Shown: in pieces, positions 47,801 to 59,158 of the stretch
Position numbering within the stretch: position 1 is the stretch's first letter
Layout of the letters: every line of letters begins with the position of its first letter
Assembly: GCA_964020085.1 (NCBI GenBank)
Contig: OZ026602.1
Span: 31,121,477 to 31,185,476, forward strand
Length of the DNA stretch: 64,000 bases
Direction: 5' to 3'
DNA from: Micromussa lordhowensis
Taxonomy: Eukaryota > Cnidaria > Anthozoa > Scleractinia > Lobophylliidae
Notes under the pieces: generated by a model
Database searches by the model: none
What the model saw: only the letters and a program-made list of their open reading frames with translations
Told to the model about the DNA's origin: nothing
Program-made: the position numbers and the translations under genes

Positions 47801-48178
47801 GGTGAACAACGGTGGCTTTGTATACGTCACGCATGGTTTGATCACTCATCTTTTGTTGCGGTTTGTCACGGTTTGGGTAACACGCTGTTCTCTACATAGA
47901 GCTTGGCAAAGTCCACATGTGAGCTCCCACGTCGTTCTGCACTTATCACTGGAGTTCTTTTGTATGCTTTTAAAACTAAACGTCCCTGTTTCAAATGGTA
48001 TTAAGGTTGTCTTATGTGTTGAGCATCCTGAATTGTCTTAGTCATCAGGGCTTTTTTTTGGCAGCGGGGCTAATTGATTGGGATCCACTTCTAGTCACCT
48101 TCTGCTTCTCACTATTGCAGTTGATCATCGACAATCTTTTTTTATGGGGATAGAAAACTGGTTTGGATTGTAAGAATC
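44843..48178. other. Gene-free, homopolymer-rich tract
   Basis: No coding-like frame. Runs of seven or more identical bases are unusually dense (T10 near 48050, A and T runs throughout 45650-47700, mixed C/A/G runs near 45000). At 46741-46966 an imperfect two-unit tandem repeat of about 115 bp shares AATAAAAGTATTGACTCATA. The segment 44900-45230 is GC-richer, with repeated GACCTTGG words. Long ORFs on both strands there are composition artefacts. Confidence 0.55.
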
Positions 48179-48310
48179 AAGAATATGACTATATATGACT
48201 AGGAGAAGGCGCGGTGGCAGAGCATGGTGAAGGACGTGTTTTTTGTCGCTCTGTTAGAAGTCTTTTAGATATGTGAATTACTTTAATTCAGTGCTCCGTC
48301 TACTAGCAAA

Positions 48311-49173
48311 ATGAATGAAGAGATCGAGGAAGCCACTTTAAACACCGAAGAAAAGTGTATTCCGCGTAAACGACTGCGAGAAAATACTGGTTCCCAAACG
48401 GACGAGGACTGTGTGTCCGGCCATTGCTGCGATGCCTCAGCAAGTATCATCAAATTAGAGGCCAAGATCGATAAACTTTTAGATTTGTTTACGGAAATAG
48501 CATCGGTGAAAGACCGTTTAACAGTGGTAGAAGAAGAAAACAAACCGCTAAGGAAAGCCGTTGAGTACACAGGAAAGGAACTGACAGACCTAAAATTTTG
48601 TGTAGCCAACATGTGCTCTCAAACAGCAAGTGGTACCGAGAAGATGCAGAACCACAACATGGAGATTCAACAGTTGAAATTCCGCAACATCAAATTGGAG
48701 GCGTATACTAGAAGGGAGAGTATAAAGATTTATAACCTCCAGGAAATTGAAGGTAAGACACCACGAGATACAGAAAAATTGGTTTGTTCAATGATGGAAG
48801 AAAAAATGAAAATTTCAAGGTTGGATATGAATGAAATTAGATTTGAACGAGTGCATCGCTTGCCAACCCGGCGCAACCCGCGGAGGTCCACGAATACAAG
48901 GCCTGTTATTGCTAAATTTAGTTTTTATGAAGATAAGGAGTTCGTTTGGTCTAAAGTTAAAATTTAAAAGGTACCAAAATTGGAATTTCGCATGACTACC
49001 CTAAAGAAATCGAGGCGATTCATACGAAATTGTACCCTGTGCTAAAAAAGGCGAAGCAAGAAAAACAATTGGCATTCTTCAAGGTGGACAAATTGATCAT
49101 CAATGGCCAAGTATATAATGGGACTGAAACTGAAAATCTTCCTTATTACGGTTCAATAATGAATAGCCTATAA
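48311..49173 (+). pseudogene. LINE ORF1, coiled-coil RNA-binding protein, one frameshift
   Basis: The N-terminal part is acidic, then a heptad-rich coiled coil runs from about residue 45 to 130, followed by an RRM-like block (KLEAYTRRESIKIYNLQEIE ... RFERVHRLPTRRN). The frame breaks at about 48962. In the next frame the expected C-terminal domain continues (GTKIGISHDYPKEIEAIH) to a stop at 49173. L1 ORF1 proteins trimerise through the coiled coil and bind the element's RNA. A single-base change separates this copy from an intact ORF1. Confidence 0.8.
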
Positions 49174-49501
49174 GCTTTAGTAGATGGAGGGCTGATGGGA
49201 CTTAATGCACGTCAGACAAACAATTTGTGTATTTATGTTACTTGTTTATTTAGGAAATTTCTTTGTATTTCTTTTTTCTCTAATTACGTATGCATGTAGG
49301 ATTATAGCTATTTATATATGTCGAGCAACATTGGTGAATCTCATTTACTTAGGTTTTGCACCCTCACTAAAAGTTCTTTTGTTTATTTTTTTAAATTTGG
49401 AGCTAAATTTGCAGTTCATTAACACATACATTTATTTATTCATTTCTTTTTGTCTTTGGCTTCTGATGCGGCTCTCAGTTTTGAAACGAACATAACATTA
49501 A

Positions 49502-52500
49502 ATGGGCGAGGTCTTTAAATTGGTTTCGTTCAACGTAAAGGGCCTAAGTAATTTTAAAAAAAGAAGGACAATGTTTACTTGGTGCAGGAAACGTAAAGCT
49601 GACATAATTTTTTTGCAAGAAACCCATTCAACAATAAAAACTGATACTCAATGGAAGAATGAATGGGGTGCAGATATTATAACAAGTCATGGCAGCTCCA
49701 ACGCATGTGGAGTTTCTATCTTGATTAAGGATGGCTTTGATTGCACCATCCATCAAAAGATCCTTGACCCTTTGGGACACTTCATTATTCTTAAAGCTGA
49801 TGTTAAAGACAAAACATATTTTTTAATTAATGTATATGCACCAAACAAGGACAAAGATATCTTATCATTTTTCAATAACTTACTCGCGACGCTACAAAAA
49901 GAAAACTTAGATTCAGAAGATAATATCATTATAGGTGGCGATTTCAATTGCCCTTTAAATCCAGAGATTGATAAAAAAGGAGGCATAATTATTCAAAGAA
50001 AATCAGTTACTGCCTGCATTGATTGCCTACAAAATCAACTGGATCTGGTCGATATTTGGAGAATTAAAAACCCAGACACAAGAAGTTTTACCTGGAGTCA
50101 AAAGTCTCCAAGAATTTTTTGCTGCCTTGATTATTGGTTGATTTCTAATAATTTGAATGATTTAGTGAAATCTAGTGAAATAATTCCAGCCCTCGAACAG
50201 ACCATGATGCAATTGGTTAGAGATTGCAGAGCTAGAAAATGAGCAGAAAGGTCCCGGTTATTGGAAAATGAACTGCTCCATGTTAAAGGATGAAGAATAT
50301 GTGAATAATGTTACTGAAATGCTTCCAGTATGGATGGCAGAGGGACGCAAAGAACTTTCGGACAGTCGTAATGTTTGGGATTGGATCAAATACAATATAA
50401 GGGCGCACGCTATTAACTACTCTAAGAAAAACGCCAAGGAAAGAAATGCAACGGAATTAAATCTCCAGGATGACCTTAAAAAGGCAAAGGAAGAATACGA
50501 AACTACTCCAAGTGACTCTAACGCAACTCGCTATAATGCAGCTCAAGAAAAGTTAGAAACCTTTTATGAAGAAAAGACTAAAGGAATAATTATACGCGCA
50601 CGCGCTCGTTGGCATGAGCATGGGGAAAAAAGTACTAAATACTTTTTAAACCTTGAGAAAAGAATTCATATAAAAAAGCATATAAATAAACTTCACATAA
50701 GTGGGGTAATAAAAACAGATCCATTTTGCATATTAAAAGAGCAAGAACGGTTCTACAAAAATTTGTACAAAAGCAGCAGTACTGATCCAGATATTGGACT
50801 CAAAATTTCTTCTTTTCTAAACGATTTAAACATACCCACACTTTCTGAAGACCAGAAAAACATTTGCGAAGGCAAAATTTCAGCAGAAGAATGTTATTGT
50901 CTCCTTGATAGCTTTGACAATAATAAAACTCCCGGTAATGATGGTATTCCTATTGAATTCTATAAGATATTTTGGCCAGTAATTAGCGATAGCTTAATGA
51001 ACTGCATTAATGAATGTTTCGAAAAAGGTGAGATGTCTAGCTCTCAAAAACAAGCAATCATCACACTAATTGAAAAGAAAAGGAAAGATCGTTCATTTTT
51101 AGAAAATTGGCATCCAATTTCCCTCGTTAATGTAGATACAAAAATAATGACAAAAGCAATTGCATCGAGGATTAAAAATGTCTTGCCTGATATTATTCAT
51201 CCCAATCAGACAGGATACGTAAAAGATCATTTCATAGGCGAAACTATACGATCTATTTACGATGTCATGGACTTTACTGTGAAAGAAAACATTCCCGGTT
51301 TAATGTTATTCATTGATTTTCAAAAAGCATTCGATACTGTTGAATGGGAATTTCTTTTTAAATGCCTTGAGGCATTCAATTTTGGTCCAGATTTCCTTCA
51401 CTGGGTGAAAGTCTTCTATAAAAATATACAAAGCTGTATCTTGAACAACGGTATGACTTCAAGCTTTTTTTACGCTGGAACGAGGAGTTCGGCAGGGAGA
51501 CCCGCTATCTCCATATCTGTTCGTTGTAGCTGTAGAAACGCTGGCTATCGCCATTAGACAAAATTCTGACATTAAAGGAATTTATATTGAAGAGCAAGAA
51601 ACGAAACTTTTACAGTATGCCTACGACACCACGGCGATATTAGCGGATACTAACTCTGCCAAAGTATTATTTGAACTACTGGACCGGTTTCGAAACATTT
51701 CCGGTCTTAAAAGTAACTGCTCAAAAACTGAGGGTATGTGGATAGGATCATTAAAAAAAGTAAAGAAGAATATTTTGGTATTAAATGGCCTAAAATCCCG
51801 GTTAAAGCTCTGGGGGTATATTTTACATATGACCAGAAACTATTAAAGGAAAAGAACTTTATTGAAAGGCTAGATAGTATAAAAAAACTCATTAATATTT
51901 GGTCCTCTAGGGGCCTGTCTATCTATGGTAAAGTGACAATAATTAAATCTTTTTTGATCCCAAAATTCGTCTACGTATGTTCGTTACTTCCTACATCAAA
52001 GGAAATTGTGAATAAACTGAATCAATTGCTATTCAAGTTCTTATGGAATGGTACAGATAAAGTGACCCGCGTGTCAGTAATAAACGATTATGAGAAAGGT
52101 GGTCTAAAAATGATAGATTTGGAAAGCATGGTTAAATCTTTAAGATTGGCCTGGCTAAAACGACTATTTAACGATTCAAATGCAACATGGAAGACGTATT
52201 TACTTCATTTATTAAAGCCCGTGGGAGGTAAGCTCTTTCTTAATTGTAATTATGAATTTTCTGATTATACGATATCTTCTCAATTTTATCAGGAACTTCT
52301 GTTATGGTGGTCGGAATTCCGCGAATCCTTCACTTCAGAAGGTGACTGGAAAATAATTGTTTGGAATAATAAAGAGATTCGAATAGACAATAAGCCGGTG
52401 TACTATAAAACTTACTTCAAGTCAGGAATCATTTACATACACGATCTTCGACTCGACTTAAGTACAACAGACTCCTATAATTATTTTTCGAACAAAATTG

Positions 52501-53075
52501 ATAAGAGCAATTTTCTGCAATGGGCGGGCCTCCGTCATTCTGTACCTTCTCATTTTAAAAAAATCAACCTAAATATATCAACCATATGCCCATCACAGCT
52601 TTTAATTGGAAATAAAATCTTTGACACTAAAGACAAAAAATCAAAAGATTATTACTCGTTGCTGGTTTCAAAAAAAGCTCAGCTTCCTAATATTGTCCAC
52701 AAATTGAAGATTGATTTTAATTTCACAACCCAACAATTAAAAGAAATTTTCTCCTTACCACATTTGGTTGCACTTGAGTCATATGTTAAGGCCTTTCAAT
52801 ACAAAGTAATTAATTCTATTCTTTACACTAACAGCAAACTATGCAAAATTGGATTTCGAATCAACGATGTGTGTACTTTTTGTAATGATGAACCTGATAA
52901 TTTGTATCACTTTTTCTACGGATACATGTCCAAACCAAATATAAATCAGCTTAAACGTTCTGGACTGATTTCGAATCTTACTGGTACTATCTTTCGTGTC
53001 AGCCAATCCATCTTTCCGCAGAAAACGTTTTATTTGGAATTTTATCAAAACAATGCCCTTTATCTAATTTATTGA
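49502..53075 (+). pseudogene. LINE ORF2, endonuclease and reverse transcriptase, broken
   Basis: The endonuclease begins at MGEVFKLVSFNVKGLS, with IIFLQETHS, GGDFNCPL and RIFCCLDYW. Near 50196 the frame slips by one base just before the catalytic DHDA block, visible in the next frame. RT motifs: NNKTPGNDGIPIEFY, NWHPISLVNVD, LFIDFQKAFDTVEW (motif A), then a second slip near 51485 before GVRQGDPLSPYLF. Motif C reads YAYDTTAIL at 51616: the first of the two catalytic Asp residues is Tyr (GAC to TAC). A third slip occurs near 51760. The C-terminal region, with a CTFCNDEPDNLYHF zinc-knuckle-like segment, is open to 53075. Inactive as written. Confidence 0.85.
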
Positions 53076-53671
53076 ATTATTGAATTATTTCATCGTAATT
53101 GGAAAATTATTTTTGTGGGACTGCAGAAGAAGCCAAACACTTCCTAAAATCCAAGGACTGCAATCAAAACTTAAGATTAAATATAAAACGGAAAAAAATA
53201 TCAATAATAAAACCTTCTTTGAAAAGAAATGGGTGCTCACTCCAATTTAATTATTTATGCCCTTCTGGTTTTATTACTTCTTTTTAATTTTTTTTTTTAT
53301 AGGAAGGTATCTTTTTTGTTGTTGTTGTTGTTCATCGTAAGTAGCATATGTAAACGTATAATATTGCCAGTAGTGTATAAATTGGTATCGTAAGTTTAAT
53401 ATGTAATTCAATTGTCTTTATTTTGTTGTTCATTGTTACAACATGGATATAAGTATAGTATAATTTTTGTAAGTAGTGTATAAATTGGATTGTAAGCTGT
53501 ATAGGTAATCAAATTGATTTGTAATGTAGGTAATGTAAATTGTATTATAGTAAGTTTAAATAAAAAAAAAAAAGAATATGACTATTTGATTATGTTGTAT
53601 TCCAAAAAAAAGTTCCTCTTCTTAACACCCCCATCTCATGTTTAAAAGGCTACAAGGTTCATTGATATAGG

Positions 53672-54183
53672 TTGGGGTGGCCAAACTTTCTACTGCGTCC
53701 TATTACAACGTGGAAGCTCTGCAGTTACAGCTGTTTCGAGAAAGGTTGTCCAATAAAAGCATTAAAGCGTACGCGACAATACCGAAAGGCATTATGGGTT
53801 GTGTTAGATCACTGTGTCATCGTCAAGTTCACGAGATTTCAGCGCAATGGAAAGCAGAACTATGAATATCTGTATGCGTGTCTTAAAAGAAACAAACAAG
53901 AGTAGGTACGACACCTATTCAGTAAAGGGCGTGCCCTTATGCGAAAATGTGTTCACGTTAAAGCAATACCTCCTCAAGAACTGCAGAGGGGAAATCACTT
54001 CCACGTCAGAGACAACATTCCAAATTGGGTACTACGCAGACAGAAAGAAAAGTACCCAATATCATCAGAGATCCAGCTTGCTGAGGCATTATCCTTGGCA
54101 AAAAACGGCATCATAACCTTGTGGGTGGACCCACATAAAGACCCTTCAAGGGTTCCTCCGGGAAAAAAGAGGAAAGGTATTGT
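53672..54183 (+). pseudogene. Coding-like fragment of unknown family
   Basis: Two frames look protein-like: SYYNVEALQLQLFRERLSNK ... VRSLCHRQVHEISAQW at 53680-53865, and NHFHVRDNIPNWVLRRQKEK ... LWVDPHKDPSRVPPGKKRKG at 53990-54183. They may be exons or frameshifted halves of one gene. The second ends exactly where the DIRS element's last ORF begins on the other strand. I cannot name the family. Probably a repeat-derived remnant. Confidence 0.35.
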
Positions 54184-55266
54184 TTGCTGGGACAATGGGT
54201 TTCTTGTAGAATTTTTCAAAGGTTGTGGCATTTGACCAGCCAGCATTGTCCATGATAGTAGATAGAGGAACCTTGCACACTGCAGCTGCAGATGTAGAAG
54301 CTGCCCTGGTGCTATGTCCTTTAAAGACCGAGGTATCTATTCCGGACTTTGCAAGAACCATTTTTAGCCAACGAGAAATCGTGTCAGTTGAAACTGGTTG
54401 GTAAGGCTGTTGGAAGCTCAGTAGCAGCTGGTCACTCCCTTTCCTACGCTCACTTGTTCTTTTGACATATTCAGATAGGCAAACAATAGGACACAAACAG
54501 CTGTCTGGTGAGTAAGCTGTGAAGGTTAATGCTGACACATGCTTTCCTGGTCGAGAGATCTTCAAAAGTTTGTGAATGGTGAACACACAGCTATCATGCT
54601 TCAATACCATACAACTGACAGATAGCAAATGCAGTGTCTGGCATCTCTGCCTGGACAACAATGCTAAGAGCATCATAGTTTTGTAGGCGAGATCCTTCAA
54701 AGTCAAATCCTGAGGTGGGTGAAGGCTTGACAAGTACGTCAGGACAGTATTGGCATCCCAAATGTTCTTGTATTTCGGTAAGGACGGCTTTAATTCAAAC
54801 ACCCCTTTGAGGAAACGACACACCATAGGGTGGGCGCCAAAGGAGGAATTGTTAGGCAATGTAACAATAGATGAGACAGTACTCCTTGCAGTGTTGATAG
54901 CACTGTATCCTATGCCAGAATCATATAGTTCAGCAAGAAAATTGATTCCATCCTCTACAGAGGGACAAATGGGATCAACACCCCTTGAACTACAGTAGCA
55001 CTTCCATTTCTGAAGGTAAGTAGCATATTGCTTTCTAGTGCCTGACTCCAGGATTGTTCCATGACTTTAGTAGCTGTTGTTGAAAGGCCTTTGCCATCGA
55101 GGTATCTCCGGACAAGTGACATAGAATCAGACACAGTTTCTTGTGGAGTGGGTGCAGTTCCTGTGGGTTGCTTGGTACAAACAGAGTGTCTCTGTCCCTT
55201 GGAAGTTGTATTGGTGATTGGATTAACATCTGCATTAACTTGGGCCACCACGGCTGGGTTGGCCAT
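54146..55266 (-). pseudogene. DIRS tyrosine recombinase, one frameshift
   Basis: The N-terminal SAM-like half (SLVRRYLDGKGLSTTATKVM ... KWKCYCSSRGVDPI) and the catalytic half are both present but separated by a one-base slip near 55010. Catalytic features: Arg I in LLSRQRCQTL, the HxxR pair in KGHSTRAASTS, and the nucleophilic Tyr in FEKFYKKP. All invariant residues remain. This enzyme integrates the circular DNA copy of the element. A nonsense change or one-base slip also separates it from the RNase H ORF upstream. Confidence 0.8.
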
Positions 55267-55301
55267 TTTGGCACCAGCAGGAGCCCTGTTGCTTTCTCTT
55301 C

Positions 55302-55921
55302 CTAAATCGTCTCAAGAACTCTTGTTATCAGACTAAAGGGTGGAAAAGCATAAAATAAGTGATGCTGCCATGACATGTGAAAAGCATTGATAGCTAAAGC
55401 TGCTGGGTCTGCTCGATAGGAGACATGAGGTGTGATCTGGTGATTGATCCTGGAGGCAAAAAGGTCAATGTCTGGGGCAACACTGAGCTTGGCACAAGCA
55501 TTTGTGAAAAGGGTTTTCTTTAAGCACCACTCCGTACACGTCCTAAATGTACGGGACTCTTTGTCTGCCTCAACATTTTTACACCCTGGTATACGAGCCA
55601 TAGTAAGCCATATATGTTGCTCAATACACCAATCCCATATATCCCTTGTCAGTTTATTTAGTTTAGGGAAGTGACTTGTACCCGTCTGGTTGATGGTAGA
55701 TTCTGTAGTTGTATTATCAACCATGACCTTGACATGTATGCCATGAGCCAAGGTACGAAATTATTTTAAGGCAAACAACACAGCCAACATTTCAAAAATT
55801 TATGTGCTCTGTAGCCTCCTCAGCCGTTCAGAGTCCCCCAGGAGAAGAATCACTGGTTGCTGCGCCCCAACCCTGTTTTGAGGCATCAGAAGTAATGGTG
55901 ATATCTACGTCTCCTAGAGAT
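55302..55921 (-). pseudogene. DIRS RNase H region
   Basis: The frame reads DITITSDASKQGWGAATSD, the RNase H start with its first catalytic Asp. It is interrupted by stops near 55830-55760 and then continues KVMVDNTTTESTINQTGTSH and MARIPGCKNVEADKESR, where DN and the later D are the remaining catalytic acidic positions. PDIDLFASRINHQ follows, a typical DIRS/LTR-element segment. A TAG near 55307 replaces a sense codon. The upstream half of this domain's reading frame lies 3.2 kb away, across the Harbinger insertion. Confidence 0.75.
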
Positions 55922-56494
55922 ATTAGGGACCTTAAGATACCCTGGACGTGGCCTAGGACGACGTCAACCGGAAGTAAATTCGCAGGTCTCAATTTTAATT
56001 TGCATAAATGTCATGCCACTTGACAGCCTCCACCTCAGTTGCGGCGGCGATGAAGTTTATTTTGGCGGCCTCTCAGAAAGGTGTCATTTTCCAAATTCTT
56101 CCCTTAAATTACCAAGGTTTGCACAAAATTTGCAAAGATTATTATAAAAGAAATAGATTCCTAAACTGTCTTCATTTTGTTTTCATAATTCAGTTTTACC
56201 GTGCATATAGAGGAGTCTTGGAGGGTTTTTGTGCGAAAGGGTTTTGTGCAGAAAGGAATCCGAAAAGCAGGTAAGTCTGGGTAAATTCCCTCGCACAATA
56301 TTGCTTTATGTTTCATTTTAAACTTCATTTTTATCGTGTAAAATTAATCAGTGGCAGTTTAGGACTGCTTTAGAAAATGAATTTGCATTATTTATGTTAT
56401 TTTGCGCCATCTTTCTTCGACTTGTGTTTTACGATTGTTTTAATAAAAATGGTGCCAAAGATTTGATTGCAATTCTGCGTTCTCTTCCTTTAGT

Positions 56495-56968
56495 ATGGCA
56501 ATGGAATGGACAAATAACCACGACATTGCTCTTGCTCGGGAGGTTTTGTTATTGGAACCGTACCGTCACAAGGCGAGGACAGTTGAAAGAGGAAAAGTGT
56601 GGCAAAAAGTAGCCGACAACCTCAATTCGCACGCTATATTGAGGTTTCTTGTCACAAAGAAATCGGTGAGGGAGCATCTTAAGCTTTTACTGGACAAGTA
56701 TCGTGCAAGAATGCAGAAGGAACGGAGAGATATGGTAACGAAACAAGAAGAACAGAAAGCGAGAAGGGAGGGGCACGAGCGGCAAACAAGGCCTTATGAA
56801 CTAGCACTTGCTAATCAACAACAGCAGCAACATCAGAGCAATCAACTCATGAGTCTGATGCTTGGCCTCATGCAACAAATTGCAGAAAAAAGAACAGTTA
56901 ATCTTGACATGAAAGCATTCCAGAGAATATACTTTAATGTTTACTTCAGATTGCTTGTTTCTACTTAG
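56495..56968 (+). CDS. Harbinger ORF1, Myb/SANT-like DNA-binding protein
   Basis: A 157-codon ORF starting MAMEWTNNHDIALAREVL, with the Myb/SANT-like pattern (tryptophan near the start, LLEPYRHK, KVWQKVADNLN, SVREHLKLLLDKY), a Lys/Arg/Glu helix and a Gln/His-rich stretch (QQQQQHQS). Harbinger transposons need such an accessory protein to carry the transposase to the nucleus and to the terminal repeats. The ORF is open, but its last residues beyond about 145 may be readthrough past the true splice or stop site. Confidence 0.7.
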   Translation: MAMEWTNNHDIALAREVLLLEPYRHKARTVERGKVWQKVADNLNSHAILRFLVTKKSVREHLKLLLDKYRARMQKERRDMVTKQEEQKARREGHERQTRPYELALANQQQQQHQSNQLMSLMLGLMQQIAEKRTVNLDMKAFQRIYFNVYFRLLVST

Positions 56969-57172
56969 TTCTACACTTACGTCTTGAAATTTTGACAACT
57001 TGTTAAGTTTGAAAAGCTGGAAAGCATTTTGGGATGGAAAATCCCGTTAGTGTTCTTTGTTGTCTACATGTATGGTAACAACAATAAAAGCCATTGATTG
57101 TTCTGTCATTAAGGTGGTTATATAATTAACTCACAAAACTATTTTGTGAACATTACCATAACCAGTACATTG

Positions 57173-58935
57173 TTATGCGAAATAGTCCTGTAGTATGGGT
57201 GGTTGTAGGTCAAAAAACTCTGAGGTGAGATTGCCATACAAACAAGTAAGAGCATTTTGTAACACAGCACATACTATGTAAAGTTTTCCAATATTACTTA
57301 GCCCAATCTTTAGGGTTTTCTTAAGGTGGCTCAAAACAGTTTCCAGTACTTTCCAAGACGTAGACTTTGATGGATCATTATAACCACTCTATATCAGTTG
57401 ATGCCAAAATCATTGTATCGAAAAACTGTCCAATCATTGGTTAACATGTTGCTGTTAAATTTGTGGCACAAAAGGTTACCATAGCAACAATATTACCTGC
57501 TAAAAACACCTTTAATTTTAGCTTTGAGCGCTTGAAACTCAAAAACGAGCTCGGTGACCCCTATTTTTTATTATTGAATTATGATAAGCATAATTAGATG
57601 TAACTTTTTGCAAAGTTTTAAAAAATTCTGTGGAGTGGGTTCAGAGCCACCTTAACTTTTCGAAAATTTAAGGTGGCTCTGAACCCACTCCAGAGAATTT
57701 TTTAAAACTTTGCGAAAAGTTGCATCTTATCATGTTTATTATAATTCGATAATAAAAAATAGGGGTCACCGAGCTCGTTTTTGAGTTATAAGCGCTAAAA
57801 GCTAAAATTAAGGGTGTTTTTAGCAGGTTATATTGTTGCTATGGTAACCTGTTATGTAAAATAGATGATTGCATCTTGTTCACCAATGATTGGGAATTTG
57901 TACGATACCATTATTGTAGCATCACTTGTTAAACAGTGGCAGTATTAATCCCTAAAAGTATAGCTGTTAGAAAAGTGCTGGAAACTGTTGCCAGCCTCCT
58001 TAAAATCAATAGACTTAAAGTAATTAACTATATCACCGAAGAGCCACTTCACACAACTCCTTACTGAGCTCATTGAAGAATTAAATGCCTGCATCTCTGG
58101 AGTGAGAACTACATTTCTGAAAGGGGCTTGAAGTTGTACCCTTAAGGGGTATGCAGGGTCCCCATATATGCACATAGGATGTCCTGCTGGAGAATGTGCA
58201 TACTGCTGTAGCTGCTGAAGTAGTCCAGAATCACCGAACATGCTCGCATCATGCTTCCTGCCTTCTGAAATTCATAACAGTGAAAAGTTTTGAGTTTTAA
58301 ACAAGACTCTTAAGGTATTGGTTAAAATTGATTAAAAATGCAGTACCCACCTACAGGTCCATACATATTTGCTATGATGCCATTAGGTAGCGCCACAGAC
58401 TGAAATTTCAGGGCGTGCACCCTTTTGTGTCCATTATAGCCAACTCTTTGATTTTCATCTGGTCGTGCAATTGCATCTGCATATGTTTGTAGACGTGCTG
58501 GACTGAGAAGGTCGCGATTCCATTGCCTGATTCTCCATCCATGGGTGTCATAGATAAAGTCAATTACCTTGTTTGTCACCATACTCAACATGGGGGCTGG
58601 TCTGCCAAATCTTGGTATCATATCCGAGTACCTGCAAGGGTATGAAAGCCTTCGAAGTAGCATACAGATAGCTTCCATACCCTCATAAATGGAGCCCTGG
58701 TTACATACAAAAGCATCAGGTATTTGTAAACACTCTGCTAAATGCCTCTGCTAAATGCGATAGGTCACGTTTATTTACACGGAACTCTGCTCTACACTCC
58801 GAATCTGCCATTTTTTTCGAGGTCAAATCTTTCGTACTCTTCATACGGTAATTCTAAGTTCTTTGAAAAGCTGCAGTCATAGAGAAGCAAGAATTCTTTG
58901 TCAGAAATTATGTCGGCCAAATAAGAGCCTGTTAA
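57173..58935 (-). pseudogene. Harbinger DDE transposase, multiple lesions
   Basis: Pieces in order on minus: ADIISDKEFLLLYDCSFSKN; one A too many near 58811; RVNKRDLSHLAEAF; a 13-bp duplication (CTCTGCTAAATGC twice, 58733-58758); then 58678-58350, with RLQTYADAIARPDENQRVG and NGHKRVHALKFQS. The family's GFIDGTVRPI block, which holds the first catalytic Asp, is missing between TYADAI and ARPDENQ. After an intron come MFGDSGLLQQL, IYGDPAYPLR (second Asp) and SSVRSCVKWLFGDIVNYFKS with the Glu position as Lys in SCVKW. The ORF is cut at 58003 by a TTAA palindrome and resumes at 57320 (KTLKIGLSNIGKLYIVCAVL) to a stop at 57173. Inactive. Confidence 0.85.
57321..58003. mobile_element. 683-bp palindrome: two TTAA MITEs head to head
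   Basis: The unit from 57321 (TTAAGGTGGCTCAAAACAGT) to 57655 (...GAGCCACCTTAA) and the unit from 57668 to 58003 are inverted copies of the same MITE. They are separated by 12 bp, with the symmetric word TTTTCGAAAA at the centre. TTAA occurs at the outer and inner tips. It interrupts the Harbinger transposase at a single TTAA, and the coding frame resumes exactly on the other side. A diverged copy of the unit lies at 30074-30343. Confidence 0.85.
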
Positions 58936-59158
58936 AAGCTCTCAGGTCTTCTTAAACGACGTCATAGCAGCAAAACCGCCTGATTCCAGTTATTCTCTGA
59001 CTGAATCTGTTTGTTGTTATGTGTTTCGGCGACCGCTTGTACAACGCAAATCTTAAGGCTCGTATTTCCCGTGCAAAGGTGGCGGTCACAACCCATGCCC
59101 TCTCGGATGTGACCGCTTTCTTAAAGGCTGCCACGTCCAGTATATTAAGGTCCCTATT

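Larger units (their letters stand above)
48179..53585 (+). mobile_element. Near full-length Tx1/L1-type LINE with 14-bp target duplication
   Basis: The element occupies 48193-53571, between two identical 14-bp copies of AAGAATATGACTAT (48179-48192 and 53572-53585), with a short poly(A) before the second copy. It has a 5' UTR of about 120 bp, ORF1 (48311-49173), ORF2 (49502-53075) and a 3' UTR of about 500 bp. Two ORFs, an apurinic endonuclease at the N-terminus of ORF2 and the RT style place it in the L1 superfamily, most like the Tx1 group. The unmutated target duplication indicates a recent insertion. Confidence 0.9.
55925..59155. mobile_element. 3231-bp PIF/Harbinger transposon inserted in the DIRS element
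   Basis: The left tip AGGGACCTTAAGATACCCTG and the right tip (minus strand AGGGACCTTAATATACTGGA) are inverted repeats of about 28 bp that continue through GGACGTGGC. ATT flanks both tips (55922-55924 and 59156-59158), a 3-bp target duplication as expected for Harbinger. Two genes of the usual Harbinger pair are inside in opposite orientation: a Myb/SANT-like ORF on plus and a DDE transposase on minus. It is itself interrupted by the palindrome at 57321-58003. Confidence 0.85.

Noticed and set aside
54750..55674. Plus-strand ORFs over the DIRS recombinase and RNase H
   Set aside because: Shadows of the minus-strand enzyme frames, whose catalytic motifs are clear.
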